A stretch of DNA of 64,000 nt from CAZZCU01 sp964652825. Lineage in GTDB: Bacteria > Bdellovibrionota_B > Oligoflexia > Oligoflexales > CAZZCU01. Below are positions 17,887 through 26,451 of the stretch, piece by piece (the first letter of the stretch is position 1; each line of letters begins with the position of its first letter). The DNA is taken from the NCBI GenBank assembly GCA_964652825.1, contig CAZZCU010000001.1:1-64000 (forward strand), written 5' to 3'. The notes beneath the pieces were generated by a model that ran no database searches, was not told the origin of the DNA, and saw only the letters and a program-made list of their open reading frames with translations. Made by a program: the position numbers and the translations under genes.

Positions 17887-18680
17887 CCACAAAGAATTCG
17901 GTTTGGATACACGGTCATTCAGGTCGCATGGGCCAGGCATTGAAGCTGGCTTTGGGCGAGCATGGCGCCAAGTTCACATACCTGGGCGGCTCAGCCGAGA
18001 CATTTGAAACTAACGATGCCTTAAGCACCAAACCTTTTGACAAGCAGACACTGTCGGAGCGCTTGGATCAATGCGGTATCGTTTTGGATTTCAGTACGCC
18101 CGCAGCTAATGCGTTGCTGGCGGACGTTTTAAGTCTAAAACCACGCAGCGGCCAAGCCGTGCTTATCGGAACGACAGGTCTTGATTCTCAAGCCATGATC
18201 AAATGGCAAAAGATCGCCCAGCAACAAAATTTGCGCATCATGCATGCGCCAAACACCAGCCTTGGCATCCTGGTGTTAAGTCGCATAACACAAGACTTGA
18301 CCAAACTCTTGCAACCGCAAGGTTTTGATCTGGAAATTTCCGAGGCACATCATCGCGGCAAGAAGGATGCGCCCAGCGGTACGGCTTTGTTACTCGCCAA
18401 GACGGCACAAGCCGCAAATCCAAATTTAACTATCAATTCTTCGCGTACTAAAGAACGTTCCCCAAATGAAATTGGGGTTCAGGCCATACGTGGTGGGAAT
18501 ATTTTCGGCGAACATACCGTGATGTTTTTAGGTAATCACGAGGAGATACATCTCTCACACCGAGCACTATCACGTTCGTTGTTTGCCGAAGGTGCCTTAA
18601 CACTGGGCGCATGGCTCAAAGAGCGTCCTGCTCCTGGCTTTTACCACTTATCTGATGTCGAATTAAAAGATTTACTTTAG
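17883..18680 (+). CDS. dapB: 4-hydroxy-tetrahydrodipicolinate reductase
   Basis: The product of about 265 residues reduces the DapA product with NAD(P)H. The dinucleotide loop is HGHSGRMGQAL. The substrate-binding segment EAHHRGKKDAPSGTA and the C-terminal IRGGNIFGEHTVMF are intact. The ATG at 17883 makes the usual ATGA overlap with dapA, and another ATG two codons upstream is possible. The 3' end overlaps the convergent gene at 18672 by 9 nt. Confidence 0.95.
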   Translation: MTTKNSVWIHGHSGRMGQALKLALGEHGAKFTYLGGSAETFETNDALSTKPFDKQTLSERLDQCGIVLDFSTPAANALLADVLSLKPRSGQAVLIGTTGLDSQAMIKWQKIAQQQNLRIMHAPNTSLGILVLSRITQDLTKLLQPQGFDLEISEAHHRGKKDAPSGTALLLAKTAQAANPNLTINSSRTKERSPNEIGVQAIRGGNIFGEHTVMFLGNHEEIHLSHRALSRSLFAEGALTLGAWLKERPAPGFYHLSDVELKDLL

Positions 18681-21023
18681 AGAGACGGGGCGATTGCCTG
18701 TCTGAACAATCGTCAATGTTTCGCTATAGACGATGAGTGTATCGGCAGCTAACCAATAGCGATCGTTAGTTTCGACCAACAATGTATAACGACCGGGTGG
18801 CACGTTAAAAAACAAGGCTTTGGTTGTCGGCTGATCGTTGAAATACCAGCCATCTCCGACATCAGCACCGCTCTCGTTAAGCAGACGCACGGCAACCGGG
18901 GTGTTGCCCTGGCCTTGAAGATGTCCATGCTCCACCAAGACCGCGCCCAAAGATTGGTCGTAACTAACCTGCGCATAAACCGACATATCTTCGAGAAAAC
19001 CACGGGGAATGAGTGACAGTAACCGTGTGCCTTTTCCTTGTCCGCGTCTGGCAACAGCATCTAGCGCTTGTATAGCCGGCTCAAATTCGCTGCTTTGGGT
19101 CACAAACCAGCTTCTTCCTGACGGACCAAGTTCATCATTGCTACTCATGATGCCATCACGAACAAACTGCATGACCTGTCCCGAGCCAAGTGGCTGTATG
19201 TTCGTGGCTTCGATTGATCGCCAGCCATCAGCAACTTTGCGATCAGAGCCTAATTGTTCGGCGGCGGTAGCGATAATGCCAAGCCCGGCTTCAAAATCAT
19301 AAACATCCGCAAGACTAATGCTTTCCTCGCTGTGCATACCCGGATAAGCTGCGAGTACCGTTGAACCTACGATTTCACCGCCGTGCGCGATTTGCATTAG
19401 CAACGGCCCCGGATCAACGTTAAAGAAACAAGCGCGGCCATCGATTCCCGTCATCCGGCTGGCCACATCAACAAAACCATATTGACTAAAATAAACTGGA
19501 CCTTCGTGACTGGCATCCAACGTCACGCTGTAACCATCAGCCGCAACTAACTGTGCCCCGTCTTTTACCTGTAACGAAACGCATACCGAGGCGGTATCCG
19601 CGCGCTGACTCGTGCGCGCCATTGCCGCCAGGTTATCCAAAGCATCGTGCCGCATGGCGCGCAGGCGAACAACACCAGCATCACCCGTCGATGGCGTTGA
19701 GATTTCGGCGACTACCGGACGAATCTCGCCGGCCGGATGATGAACATTTACGAGAAAACGCGATGCGCGCGGCATGTCGCTGAGCACGACATGACCAGTC
19801 CCATTGGTTGTTGCAATAAACTCAGTGCCAACCACGTGTACCTGAGCACCGATCACCGGATAAATGATGCTCTGTTCCGGCCGCGAACGCTCATCAATAA
19901 CTTGCAACGTGACTTTCGTATAAGCAACAGCATGTGTCTCTCTACCAAAGCGAACACGTTCCTCGGCATCTTTTGCCAACGTGCGCGCTACATCGGCAGC
20001 ACTATCTTGGACGCTTAAAACTGATTTTTCCTTGGATGATGCGATGTCTGCTTGAACATCATCGCCAGCATCTTGTTCGTCGTCGTAGGTCAAAGCATCA
20101 GCAATTTCCTGATCAGCATTCTCGACAATTTCCTCGGCGGCGAGAGTCACACTATCTTTATCTTCGCCATCGTCGTCGGCAGAATCATCGTTAGTATCGG
20201 GTTGAATCGAATTATTTTTCTCGAGGCCGGCAAAACGCGCGCTTTCGTAATTAGGTTGCGGCATCAGACCATCCAAGCTAGCCAGCTTCTCCGGCAGTTC
20301 AAAGCCTTTGACATCGGTTTTGCCGACGAAAATCGGCACAATACGCATGCCACCATCAACTACGACATATAGCTCAGAAGTACCGATTGCCTTCGCCTCA
20401 AGCACCGACGAATCTTGATGCCAGACGACGATTGCCTGATCACGAACAAATATCTGAATAGCTCGCGCCGGCCTGGTTGGATTCTGCTCAATGACAACAT
20501 GAACTTTATCGCCCTGCTGCACAAAGTGCAACGCATCGGGTGTTAACTTAGTCTCGCGCTCGACCAGACGTATTTTGAATATGTTTGTTTTTGGTTCTGC
20601 AATTTTTTCCGGTAAGGGATCCGCCGCCTTGGGAAAGACGCGGATCTGAACGCCAGCGATTGACGTCGTGATGACTTTGGAGAAAGCATCAGTGGATTTA
20701 GATTTTTGCGCCACACCTTGCGTCGGAAATTTTACCTCCGGCTTATGCTTCAGCAACTCAGCAACCGTCATGGCCGACGCCGCCTTAGTCAGCGCCGCGT
20801 TCCACACGGGCAAGCTGGCTTTGACATAAAGGGTTGTTGATTTTGGTTTTGTTGAAGCACGCAACCTAGGATTGATCGACGCGATCCATTCCGTTATCGT
20901 CAGCTCCGGTTGATCAACAATCGATGTTAACGATGCGGCATGCGCCGACCACGCAGGCAAAATCACTCCGACGATCAAAGTTATGATCGCGCGACCTTTT
21001 ATATAAGTGAGTGATCGCTGCAT
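18672..21023 (-). CDS. Large exported protein with Ig-like and carboxypeptidase-regulatory-like segments
   Basis: I do not recognise the family of this 783-residue protein. A signal peptide ends at AHAA near residue 30. Residues about 170-250 form a beta-rich segment resembling a bacterial Ig-like fold. Residues about 275-335 are a strongly acidic Asp/Glu/Ala linker with few structured positions. A segment near residues 375-460 (GAQVHVVGTEFIATTNGTGH) resembles carboxypeptidase regulatory-like repeats. The C-terminal 300 residues are beta-rich. An envelope or surface role is inferred. It is convergent with dapB. Confidence 0.65.
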   Translation of the reverse strand: MQRSLTYIKGRAIITLIVGVILPAWSAHAASLTSIVDQPELTITEWIASINPRLRASTKPKSTTLYVKASLPVWNAALTKAASAMTVAELLKHKPEVKFPTQGVAQKSKSTDAFSKVITTSIAGVQIRVFPKAADPLPEKIAEPKTNIFKIRLVERETKLTPDALHFVQQGDKVHVVIEQNPTRPARAIQIFVRDQAIVVWHQDSSVLEAKAIGTSELYVVVDGGMRIVPIFVGKTDVKGFELPEKLASLDGLMPQPNYESARFAGLEKNNSIQPDTNDDSADDDGEDKDSVTLAAEEIVENADQEIADALTYDDEQDAGDDVQADIASSKEKSVLSVQDSAADVARTLAKDAEERVRFGRETHAVAYTKVTLQVIDERSRPEQSIIYPVIGAQVHVVGTEFIATTNGTGHVVLSDMPRASRFLVNVHHPAGEIRPVVAEISTPSTGDAGVVRLRAMRHDALDNLAAMARTSQRADTASVCVSLQVKDGAQLVAADGYSVTLDASHEGPVYFSQYGFVDVASRMTGIDGRACFFNVDPGPLLMQIAHGGEIVGSTVLAAYPGMHSEESISLADVYDFEAGLGIIATAAEQLGSDRKVADGWRSIEATNIQPLGSGQVMQFVRDGIMSSNDELGPSGRSWFVTQSSEFEPAIQALDAVARRGQGKGTRLLSLIPRGFLEDMSVYAQVSYDQSLGAVLVEHGHLQGQGNTPVAVRLLNESGADVGDGWYFNDQPTTKALFFNVPPGRYTLLVETNDRYWLAADTLIVYSETLTIVQTGNRPVSLK

Positions 21024-21193
21024 TTATCAACCTTCACGACACGCCACCTGATAGTGACGTGTTCAACCTTAACCAAAGCTAAGATATTCATTCCAAAGGA
21101 TTTATCGGCACGCGGGCGTTACAGCTTGAGGATGCAGGGAGGGCGCGGGCCGCCTATTAATATGATAACCGAGGCGGCCTGTCGTCAGAAGGG

Positions 21194-21625
21194 TCAGGCC
21201 AAGTTTTTTTTGAGCAGTTCGCTGACAGCTTTGCCATCAGCCGCAGTACCGAGCTTGGTCATAACCTGCTTCATCACGGCGCCAAACTGACGATCTGTCG
21301 TCGCTTTTAAAACTTCGTCAATAACACCTTGAATCTCTTGTAAGCTTGCTTTCTTAGGCAGGTAATTCTCGACAATACTAAGCTCACTATCAATGGCCAC
21401 GCGCTTCTCGCCTTCGGGAAATTCATCGCGCGATTTAAGCAAACGCTTATGATAGGTGGAAATAACCTTAATTTCAGCATCTTGCGACATGTCGCTATGA
21501 ACGTTTTCCTGAGCAGCAGCATACTTGAGTTCGCTGAGAAGCATCCTTAGGACCGCCATGCGTTCCTTATTCTGGCTTTTCATCGCAACTTTGAGATCGT
21601 CCATAATTTTTGTTTTAAGAGACAC
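21194..21625 (-). CDS. yqeY: GatB/YqeY-domain protein
   Basis: The 143-residue cytosolic protein matches the whole YqeY family: an N-terminal helix (IMDDLKVAMKSQNKERMAVLR), then KSRDEFPEGEKRV, the ENYLPKKAS hinge, and a C-terminal domain with QFGAVMKQVMTKL and GKAVSELLKK. The same fold forms the tail of GatB, which binds tRNA, but the role of free YqeY is unclear. The GTG at 21625 has AAGGAG 6 nt upstream, so an ATG 11 codons earlier is rejected. It diverges from the subtilase gene. Confidence 0.9.
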   Translation of the reverse strand: MSLKTKIMDDLKVAMKSQNKERMAVLRMLLSELKYAAAQENVHSDMSQDAEIKVISTYHKRLLKSRDEFPEGEKRVAIDSELSIVENYLPKKASLQEIQGVIDEVLKATTDRQFGAVMKQVMTKLGTAADGKAVSELLKKNLA

Positions 21626-21719
21626 TAGCAGCTCCTTATTCGGGTTCGAGAGGTGCAAATGTAGTATAATTCTTGTGCTAACTCAAGAATCTTGCCAGTT
21701 GTCAAAGGATCGTCCGGCC

Positions 21720-23528
21720 ATGTGGCATTTACGTGTCAAAACCTGTTGCCTCGTGTACGTCTTAACTCTCGTCGCCTGTGGTTACGAGCCAAGTTTTATG
21801 CCCGAAACCCAAAGCCCAGTCGTCGAACTCGCAACTTCGGACGATATCGCTGATGCGCGCGTCGTGCCAAATAGTTACATCGTCGCCTTCCGCAGCGGCG
21901 TCACCGGCGGCGGCTTGCACTTTCAAAACTATGCCCAAGAATACGCCGCCAACTACATGCCGCTGGCAACCACGTATCTGTCTGATCCGCGCATCAAAGA
22001 TCTCCACTTCATCGGCTCGCTTGATCTCATGCGCGACGACAGTCCGGAATGGCAAGCGGATTTTGGAACACCCGCAGGGATGCAATTGATGTGGTCCAAA
22101 GAACAGATGACATCCGTGCCGGCGAGTATCACCAAAGTTGATTTCGCCTCCGAGATCGATGCTGCGCAAACACTTGCGGAATGGGAAGCCGCCGGCGTGA
22201 TCTGGTATGCCGAGCCTAATTATCTCAACACCATTGACGCCGGCCCGTTTGAAGGCATGAGCGAAACTTATCAGAATCTGGGACAAAGCTGGCAGACACA
22301 AATCAAACTCGGCGGCGCCTTTGATGCATTGGCGTCCGCCAATAAAGGCGATGAAGTACCTATCGTCGCGGTCATGGATAGCGGCGTCGATTATCAACAT
22401 CCGTTATTAAGCGATCAGATGTGGGTCAATGCAGCAGAAAATCAATCCGGGTGTGAGAACGACAGGTACGGCTGCAACACGACCGTGGTCAAAAAAGGCT
22501 CGCTTGGGAACGGTGATGTCTATCCGCTTTTAACCTCCGGTCCAAATGTCCAATGTCCAGTCGATGCGAATAACCGTTGTCTGCAATATTGTTGTCACGG
22601 AACGCACGTTGCCGGAATCATCGCCGCAAAGCCATCGCCGGAATCAGGCATCGGTGGTGTTTGTCCGATCTGTAAAATCATGGCTATACGCATTGTCGAG
22701 AAAACCGGTGACGGCAAAGGCACGATTCAAGATGCTTCGATCATTGCCGGCTTTAAATACATCACTCGTTTTCGCAGACAAGCAAACAGCGCGTTAGCAG
22801 TACGTGTTATCAATACGTCATTCGGCAAATTTCAGCGCTCCAAAACCACAGCAGCGCAAATTCGTGTACTGAGCAAAGTTGGCGCTGGCACGCTTATCGT
22901 CGGTGCCGCCGGCAATGAAGACACCATGAAAATGCAGTATCCTGCCGGCTACAACGATGCTATTGCCGTTGCCAATCTCACTGGTACAGGCGTAAGACAT
23001 CAAACATCAAACTACGGCCGCTGGGTGGATATCGCCGCGCCCGGCACCGCAATTCTCTCGACTGTTCCCGGCGGAGCGCTCGAAGATAAAACTGGCACAT
23101 CCATGGCAGCACCGGTCGTGGCGGGCGTTGCCGCGCTGATGTTGATCAATAATCCAACAATGAGTTTTAACAAACTGCGAACCGAACTTATTGGTAGCGC
23201 CGATCCCACCATTTACACGACCAATGACATCAATGCACAATACTATCCCAAAATTGCTGGGGAGGTTGCTCGTGTACCGTTGTTGGGTTCCGGCCTGGTA
23301 AACGCCACCAGCGCCGTGCAAGGCACGAGGACCGACAATCTGCCGGTTGCAGCATCTCTTGATCGCGTCAGTGAGCGTTGTGGCACCCTAGATTTAAGCA
23401 CGGGCGAGCGCAGTCGCAAAGTATGGCTCACATTGCTGCTGATTCTGTTGCCGCTGTTTATAATTTCACTAAGAGCAAATCGAACAAAGATGTCTTACAG
23501 CGATTCACCGCCAAAAAACCTAGGATAG
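21720..23528 (+). CDS. Subtilisin-family (S8) serine protease lipoprotein
   Basis: The ATG at 21720 starts a lipoprotein signal (LTLVAC-G near residue 20) and follows AAAGGA. The 602-residue product has a pro-domain-like region to about residue 205. The S8 catalytic triad is complete: Asp in VAVMDSGVDYQHP, His in CCHGTHVAGI, and Ser in GTSMAAPVVAG. A hydrophobic segment near residues 565-585 followed by Arg and Lys looks like a second, C-terminal anchor. Several extra cysteines around the His motif suggest disulfides. The last 71 nt overlap the convergent CYTH gene. It should act at the cell surface or in the periplasm. Confidence 0.92.
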   Translation: MWHLRVKTCCLVYVLTLVACGYEPSFMPETQSPVVELATSDDIADARVVPNSYIVAFRSGVTGGGLHFQNYAQEYAANYMPLATTYLSDPRIKDLHFIGSLDLMRDDSPEWQADFGTPAGMQLMWSKEQMTSVPASITKVDFASEIDAAQTLAEWEAAGVIWYAEPNYLNTIDAGPFEGMSETYQNLGQSWQTQIKLGGAFDALASANKGDEVPIVAVMDSGVDYQHPLLSDQMWVNAAENQSGCENDRYGCNTTVVKKGSLGNGDVYPLLTSGPNVQCPVDANNRCLQYCCHGTHVAGIIAAKPSPESGIGGVCPICKIMAIRIVEKTGDGKGTIQDASIIAGFKYITRFRRQANSALAVRVINTSFGKFQRSKTTAAQIRVLSKVGAGTLIVGAAGNEDTMKMQYPAGYNDAIAVANLTGTGVRHQTSNYGRWVDIAAPGTAILSTVPGGALEDKTGTSMAAPVVAGVAALMLINNPTMSFNKLRTELIGSADPTIYTTNDINAQYYPKIAGEVARVPLLGSGLVNATSAVQGTRTDNLPVAASLDRVSERCGTLDLSTGERSRKVWLTLLLILLPLFIISLRANRTKMSYSDSPPKNLG

Positions 23529-24012
23529 TTTCGTATCGTGTAATCGTTTGGATAGCCTGTTCCAGACTCGTCGCCTTTAATGCTTCAAACTCCACGCATT
23601 GAACCACTTTGTCACCAAAGCTGGCCGTGTAGTGAACGACCTCGGCATCAACAAATTCAAACAACTCAATCTCTTTGCGCAAAGTTCCGCAAAACTGCAC
23701 GTCCAAGGTTGCTAAAAATTGACGCACAGCCTCGGTTTGATCGCCCTCTGTCAGCGACATCGCCAGATTGATTTCCAGACGTTGTTCGATATCGGCGCCG
23801 CGGGATTTGACAGTTAATTCCTGCAAATCATGATCGCGACGATAGCGATATACATAGCCGGGTTCGCGCGGATGCGCGAAATAAGTATCACTGGGACTGA
23901 AGAACTCATGCCGAAGCGGCTCAAGTCGCAGCAATTTTTCGGCAAATGTTTTTTTATCAAAGTCAGCATCAACCAAATACTTATGCTCGACTTCGATAAA
24001 CTCAGTACCCAC
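23458..24012 (-). CDS. CYTH-domain protein (class IV cyclase/thiamine-triphosphatase-like)
   Basis: The 184-residue product starts two residues or so before the CYTH signature, with ExExK seen as EVEHK. Basic and acidic strands YRYRRD, ELTVKSRG and EQRLEIN follow, as expected for a tunnel that binds triphosphates and divalent metal. The GTG at 24012 lies one base past the stop of the pyruvate-kinase-like gene, implying coupled translation. The 3' end overlaps the subtilase gene by 71 nt in antisense. Whether it acts on ATP, thiamine triphosphate or inorganic triphosphate cannot be told. Confidence 0.85.
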   Translation of the reverse strand: MGTEFIEVEHKYLVDADFDKKTFAEKLLRLEPLRHEFFSPSDTYFAHPREPGYVYRYRRDHDLQELTVKSRGADIEQRLEINLAMSLTEGDQTEAVRQFLATLDVQFCGTLRKEIELFEFVDAEVVHYTASFGDKVVQCVEFEALKATSLEQAIQTITRYETILGFLAVNRCKTSLFDLLLVKL

Positions 24013-24013
24013 A

Positions 24014-25432
24014 TCACACCAAAGTCTGAACGGTAAAGAGATTACTGCCTTCGCGACCAACCGATGACAAGGTAATGGAAACAAAGACAATACGATCACC
24101 CGCGTTTAAATAATTGCCCCGAACCAGACGATCATTCACCACCGGCAACACTTGATCAATATGGGGGTCGGCGTCCAGCGACAAGCCGGTGACACCGCGT
24201 ACCAAATTCAGACGACGCAACGTTACCGGATCAAAAGTCACCGCGATAATCGGCATGAGTGTACGGAACGTCGCCAGGCGAACAGCGGTATTGCCGGCGA
24301 CAGTGATACACACCAGAGCCTTTGCCTTAATACGCTCGGCTGTCTTGTAAGCTGTGTAAGCAATCGCATCCATCTCGTTTTCGATCGAAGGCGACAACCG
24401 AATCCAGTTCGGCGGCTGCCCTTCCGCATGGGCTTCAATATCCTGGATAATCTGGCGCATTAAATGCAGCGCGCGCAGCGAATATTTACCGTAAGCCACT
24501 TCTTCCGACAGCACCACAGCATCGGAACCATCAATAACGGAGTTGGCAATATCGGATACTTCCGCTCGCGTCGGTGTCGCATTGTGACGCATGGAACCTA
24601 ACATCTCGCTGGCGGTAAACACGATCTTGGACCGATCGTTACACATCTGAATGATTTCTTTGGTACGAATGGGAATCGTGGCCGCGTCAATACCCAGCGC
24701 CATTTCCAGCCGCGAGATCAACACCCCGTCCACCGCCGGCAACAATTCATCCAGTTTGTCGTACACTTTTTCGGAATTAACTTTCAGAATAATCCAGGGC
24801 GGATTTTTCGTTTCCTGCTGGATGACTTTACGTAAATCCTGAATTTCCGAGGCGGCAACGCCACCAGGAATAACCAGAAAATCAATGCCGGCTTTCAGTA
24901 AAGTTTGGAGATCCTCACGAGGAATCTCGGCAAAATGCGCGCTCGTCTGCGTTGTCGGGACGTGAATTCCCAGATCCGGGTAAACTGTACCACCCTGGAC
25001 GACATCAGCATCCACGGCGTCCGTCGTAACTTTCTTGGCGCGCAGCAACACATTGCCATAACCAAGATAAATGATGGCGTCCTCGGCAAACAATGTCGAC
25101 CATTCGTCCGTCTTAACTTCGAGATCACCCTTGCCACCCACCGGCGTCAAGCGAACACGCTTGCCAAATTCCAACTCCAGGGGTTGTTGAACATTACATA
25201 TATGACCGCGGATCTTAGTCGATACATCAATCATGATCGACTTAGGACAATCGTCGGTATTTTTTTTGGTCAGGCTCTTTAGAAAACTGGCGATTTTAGG
25301 CGCCGCTCCGACTTTATAAACCAAACGTATGGCATCGGCGTCTTCAGCAATAACCGAATCAACTAAAGCATCGTTAAGGTAGTCGCTCTCAAAAGACCAA
25401 ATGACTTTAGTTCGACGAGTACTTTGTTTCAT
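24014..25432 (-). CDS. Divergent pyruvate kinase-like protein
   Basis: The roughly 472-residue protein has the pyruvate kinase layout: RRTKVIWSFE at the start, MIDVSTKIRGH, a barrel with FLVIPGGVA and IILKVNSEKVYDKLDELL, then TRAEVSDIANSVIDGSDAVVLSEE and a C-terminal alpha/beta domain. Key positions differ: the usual RxNFSHG is RLVYKVG, the Glu of KIEN is Asn, and ARGDLG is SRLEMALG, so metal and substrate ligands are altered. It may be inactive or changed in function. The ATG at 25432 is used; a GTG two codons earlier has better spacing from GGAG. It lies in an operon between psd and the CYTH gene. Confidence 0.8.
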   Translation of the reverse strand: MKQSTRRTKVIWSFESDYLNDALVDSVIAEDADAIRLVYKVGAAPKIASFLKSLTKKNTDDCPKSIMIDVSTKIRGHICNVQQPLELEFGKRVRLTPVGGKGDLEVKTDEWSTLFAEDAIIYLGYGNVLLRAKKVTTDAVDADVVQGGTVYPDLGIHVPTTQTSAHFAEIPREDLQTLLKAGIDFLVIPGGVAASEIQDLRKVIQQETKNPPWIILKVNSEKVYDKLDELLPAVDGVLISRLEMALGIDAATIPIRTKEIIQMCNDRSKIVFTASEMLGSMRHNATPTRAEVSDIANSVIDGSDAVVLSEEVAYGKYSLRALHLMRQIIQDIEAHAEGQPPNWIRLSPSIENEMDAIAYTAYKTAERIKAKALVCITVAGNTAVRLATFRTLMPIIAVTFDPVTLRRLNLVRGVTGLSLDADPHIDQVLPVVNDRLVRGNYLNAGDRIVFVSITLSSVGREGSNLFTVQTLV

Positions 25433-25447
25433 CTGCACCAACAACTC

Positions 25448-26308
25448 CTACGCATTTAAACCTGCCCGCAACGACTGCCCCATCAGTATAGGTTGATTCA
25501 CCTGGGTTTGCATGGGTCCAAGCGCCAAAACAGCCTGTTTATCCATAACCAGTACCACCGTTGAGCCCAGCATGAAAGTCCCCATCTCCTCACCAGCGCG
25601 GATTGCCAACGGACGCTCAAAAATGATCATTTCGTTTGCGCGGCTCCCGCGAAAAAGCGCGCTATTAGTGGCAAATTCCGGTCGCGCAGTGGGTTGAATG
25701 CGGCCGACATTTAAAGCACCAACCATGACAGCGTAGACTTTAGCCCCGGCCGCTGTGGAGAGCTCAAAAACCAACCTCTCGTTATGAACAAATAGCTGCG
25801 GTATGCAAGCAACAGCTAGTTGATTCACCGGCCAAAGCGTACCGGGAATATAACGTATGCCACTCATGGTTCCAGTGATTGGATAATGACACCGATGATA
25901 GTTGTGTGGAGCCAGATAAATCGTAGTGTACCAAGCAAGATCATCCTTAAGCTCAGACCGTGGCTCGCCAAAAACAAGATCGTCTAACCCGTAGTCCAAA
26001 CCTTTGATCTGAACCGCACGGCCGGCGGCGGCGGGAGCGGCACAAACCAAGGTGCCGTCAGCGGGAGAACACAAGATTTCGTCTTTAATTTCGCGAGCCC
26101 CGGGACGTAATCGCCGTGTAAATAAATCCTCGATCGTTCGATATTCAGGTAGCGGCAACTCGGCTTCGCCAAGATCGAGCCGAAACACCTTGGCGAACAA
26201 CCAGGTGGCGCACAAGGACAGAGGATACGGCAGTCTGAGGCGCGCCAAAACTCCGGTCACGTAACTGACCGCGCTCTTTGGCAGCAATTTCAGTCCCTGG
26301 ATCAGCAC
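25448..26308 (-). CDS. psd: Phosphatidylserine decarboxylase
   Basis: The 286-residue inner-membrane enzyme makes phosphatidylethanolamine. Features are LLPKSAVSYVTG at the N-terminus, the FTRRLRPGAR and SPADGTL segments, YLAPHNYHRCHYPI, and the self-cleavage LGST site near residue 252 that yields the pyruvoyl group. GTG start. It is the first gene of the psd / pyruvate-kinase-like / CYTH operon, with about 15 nt to the next start. Confidence 0.95.
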   Translation of the reverse strand: MLIQGLKLLPKSAVSYVTGVLARLRLPYPLSLCATWLFAKVFRLDLGEAELPLPEYRTIEDLFTRRLRPGAREIKDEILCSPADGTLVCAAPAAAGRAVQIKGLDYGLDDLVFGEPRSELKDDLAWYTTIYLAPHNYHRCHYPITGTMSGIRYIPGTLWPVNQLAVACIPQLFVHNERLVFELSTAAGAKVYAVMVGALNVGRIQPTARPEFATNSALFRGSRANEMIIFERPLAIRAGEEMGTFMLGSTVVLVMDKQAVLALGPMQTQVNQPILMGQSLRAGLNA

Positions 26309-26324
26309 TTAAACACCTAGTGAG

Positions 26325-26352
26325 TTGACTTTTAACGTCGCTCGACTATTAG
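26325..26352 (+). promoter_or_regulatory. Candidate sigma-70 promoter for trmFO
   Basis: TTGACT (26325-26330) and TATTAG (26347-26352) are separated by 16 nt, giving a leader of about 90 nt to trmFO. The -10 match is weak. The interval also separates trmFO from the divergent psd gene. Confidence 0.35.
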
Positions 26353-26451
26353 GGAGACTGCATAAGCGGACAGATAGCATCTGGCCCCTACCCAGACTAA
26401 CTTTGTTCTGTGCACAATAAACATTAACTGACTAAAAACAAAGGCTTTTCG

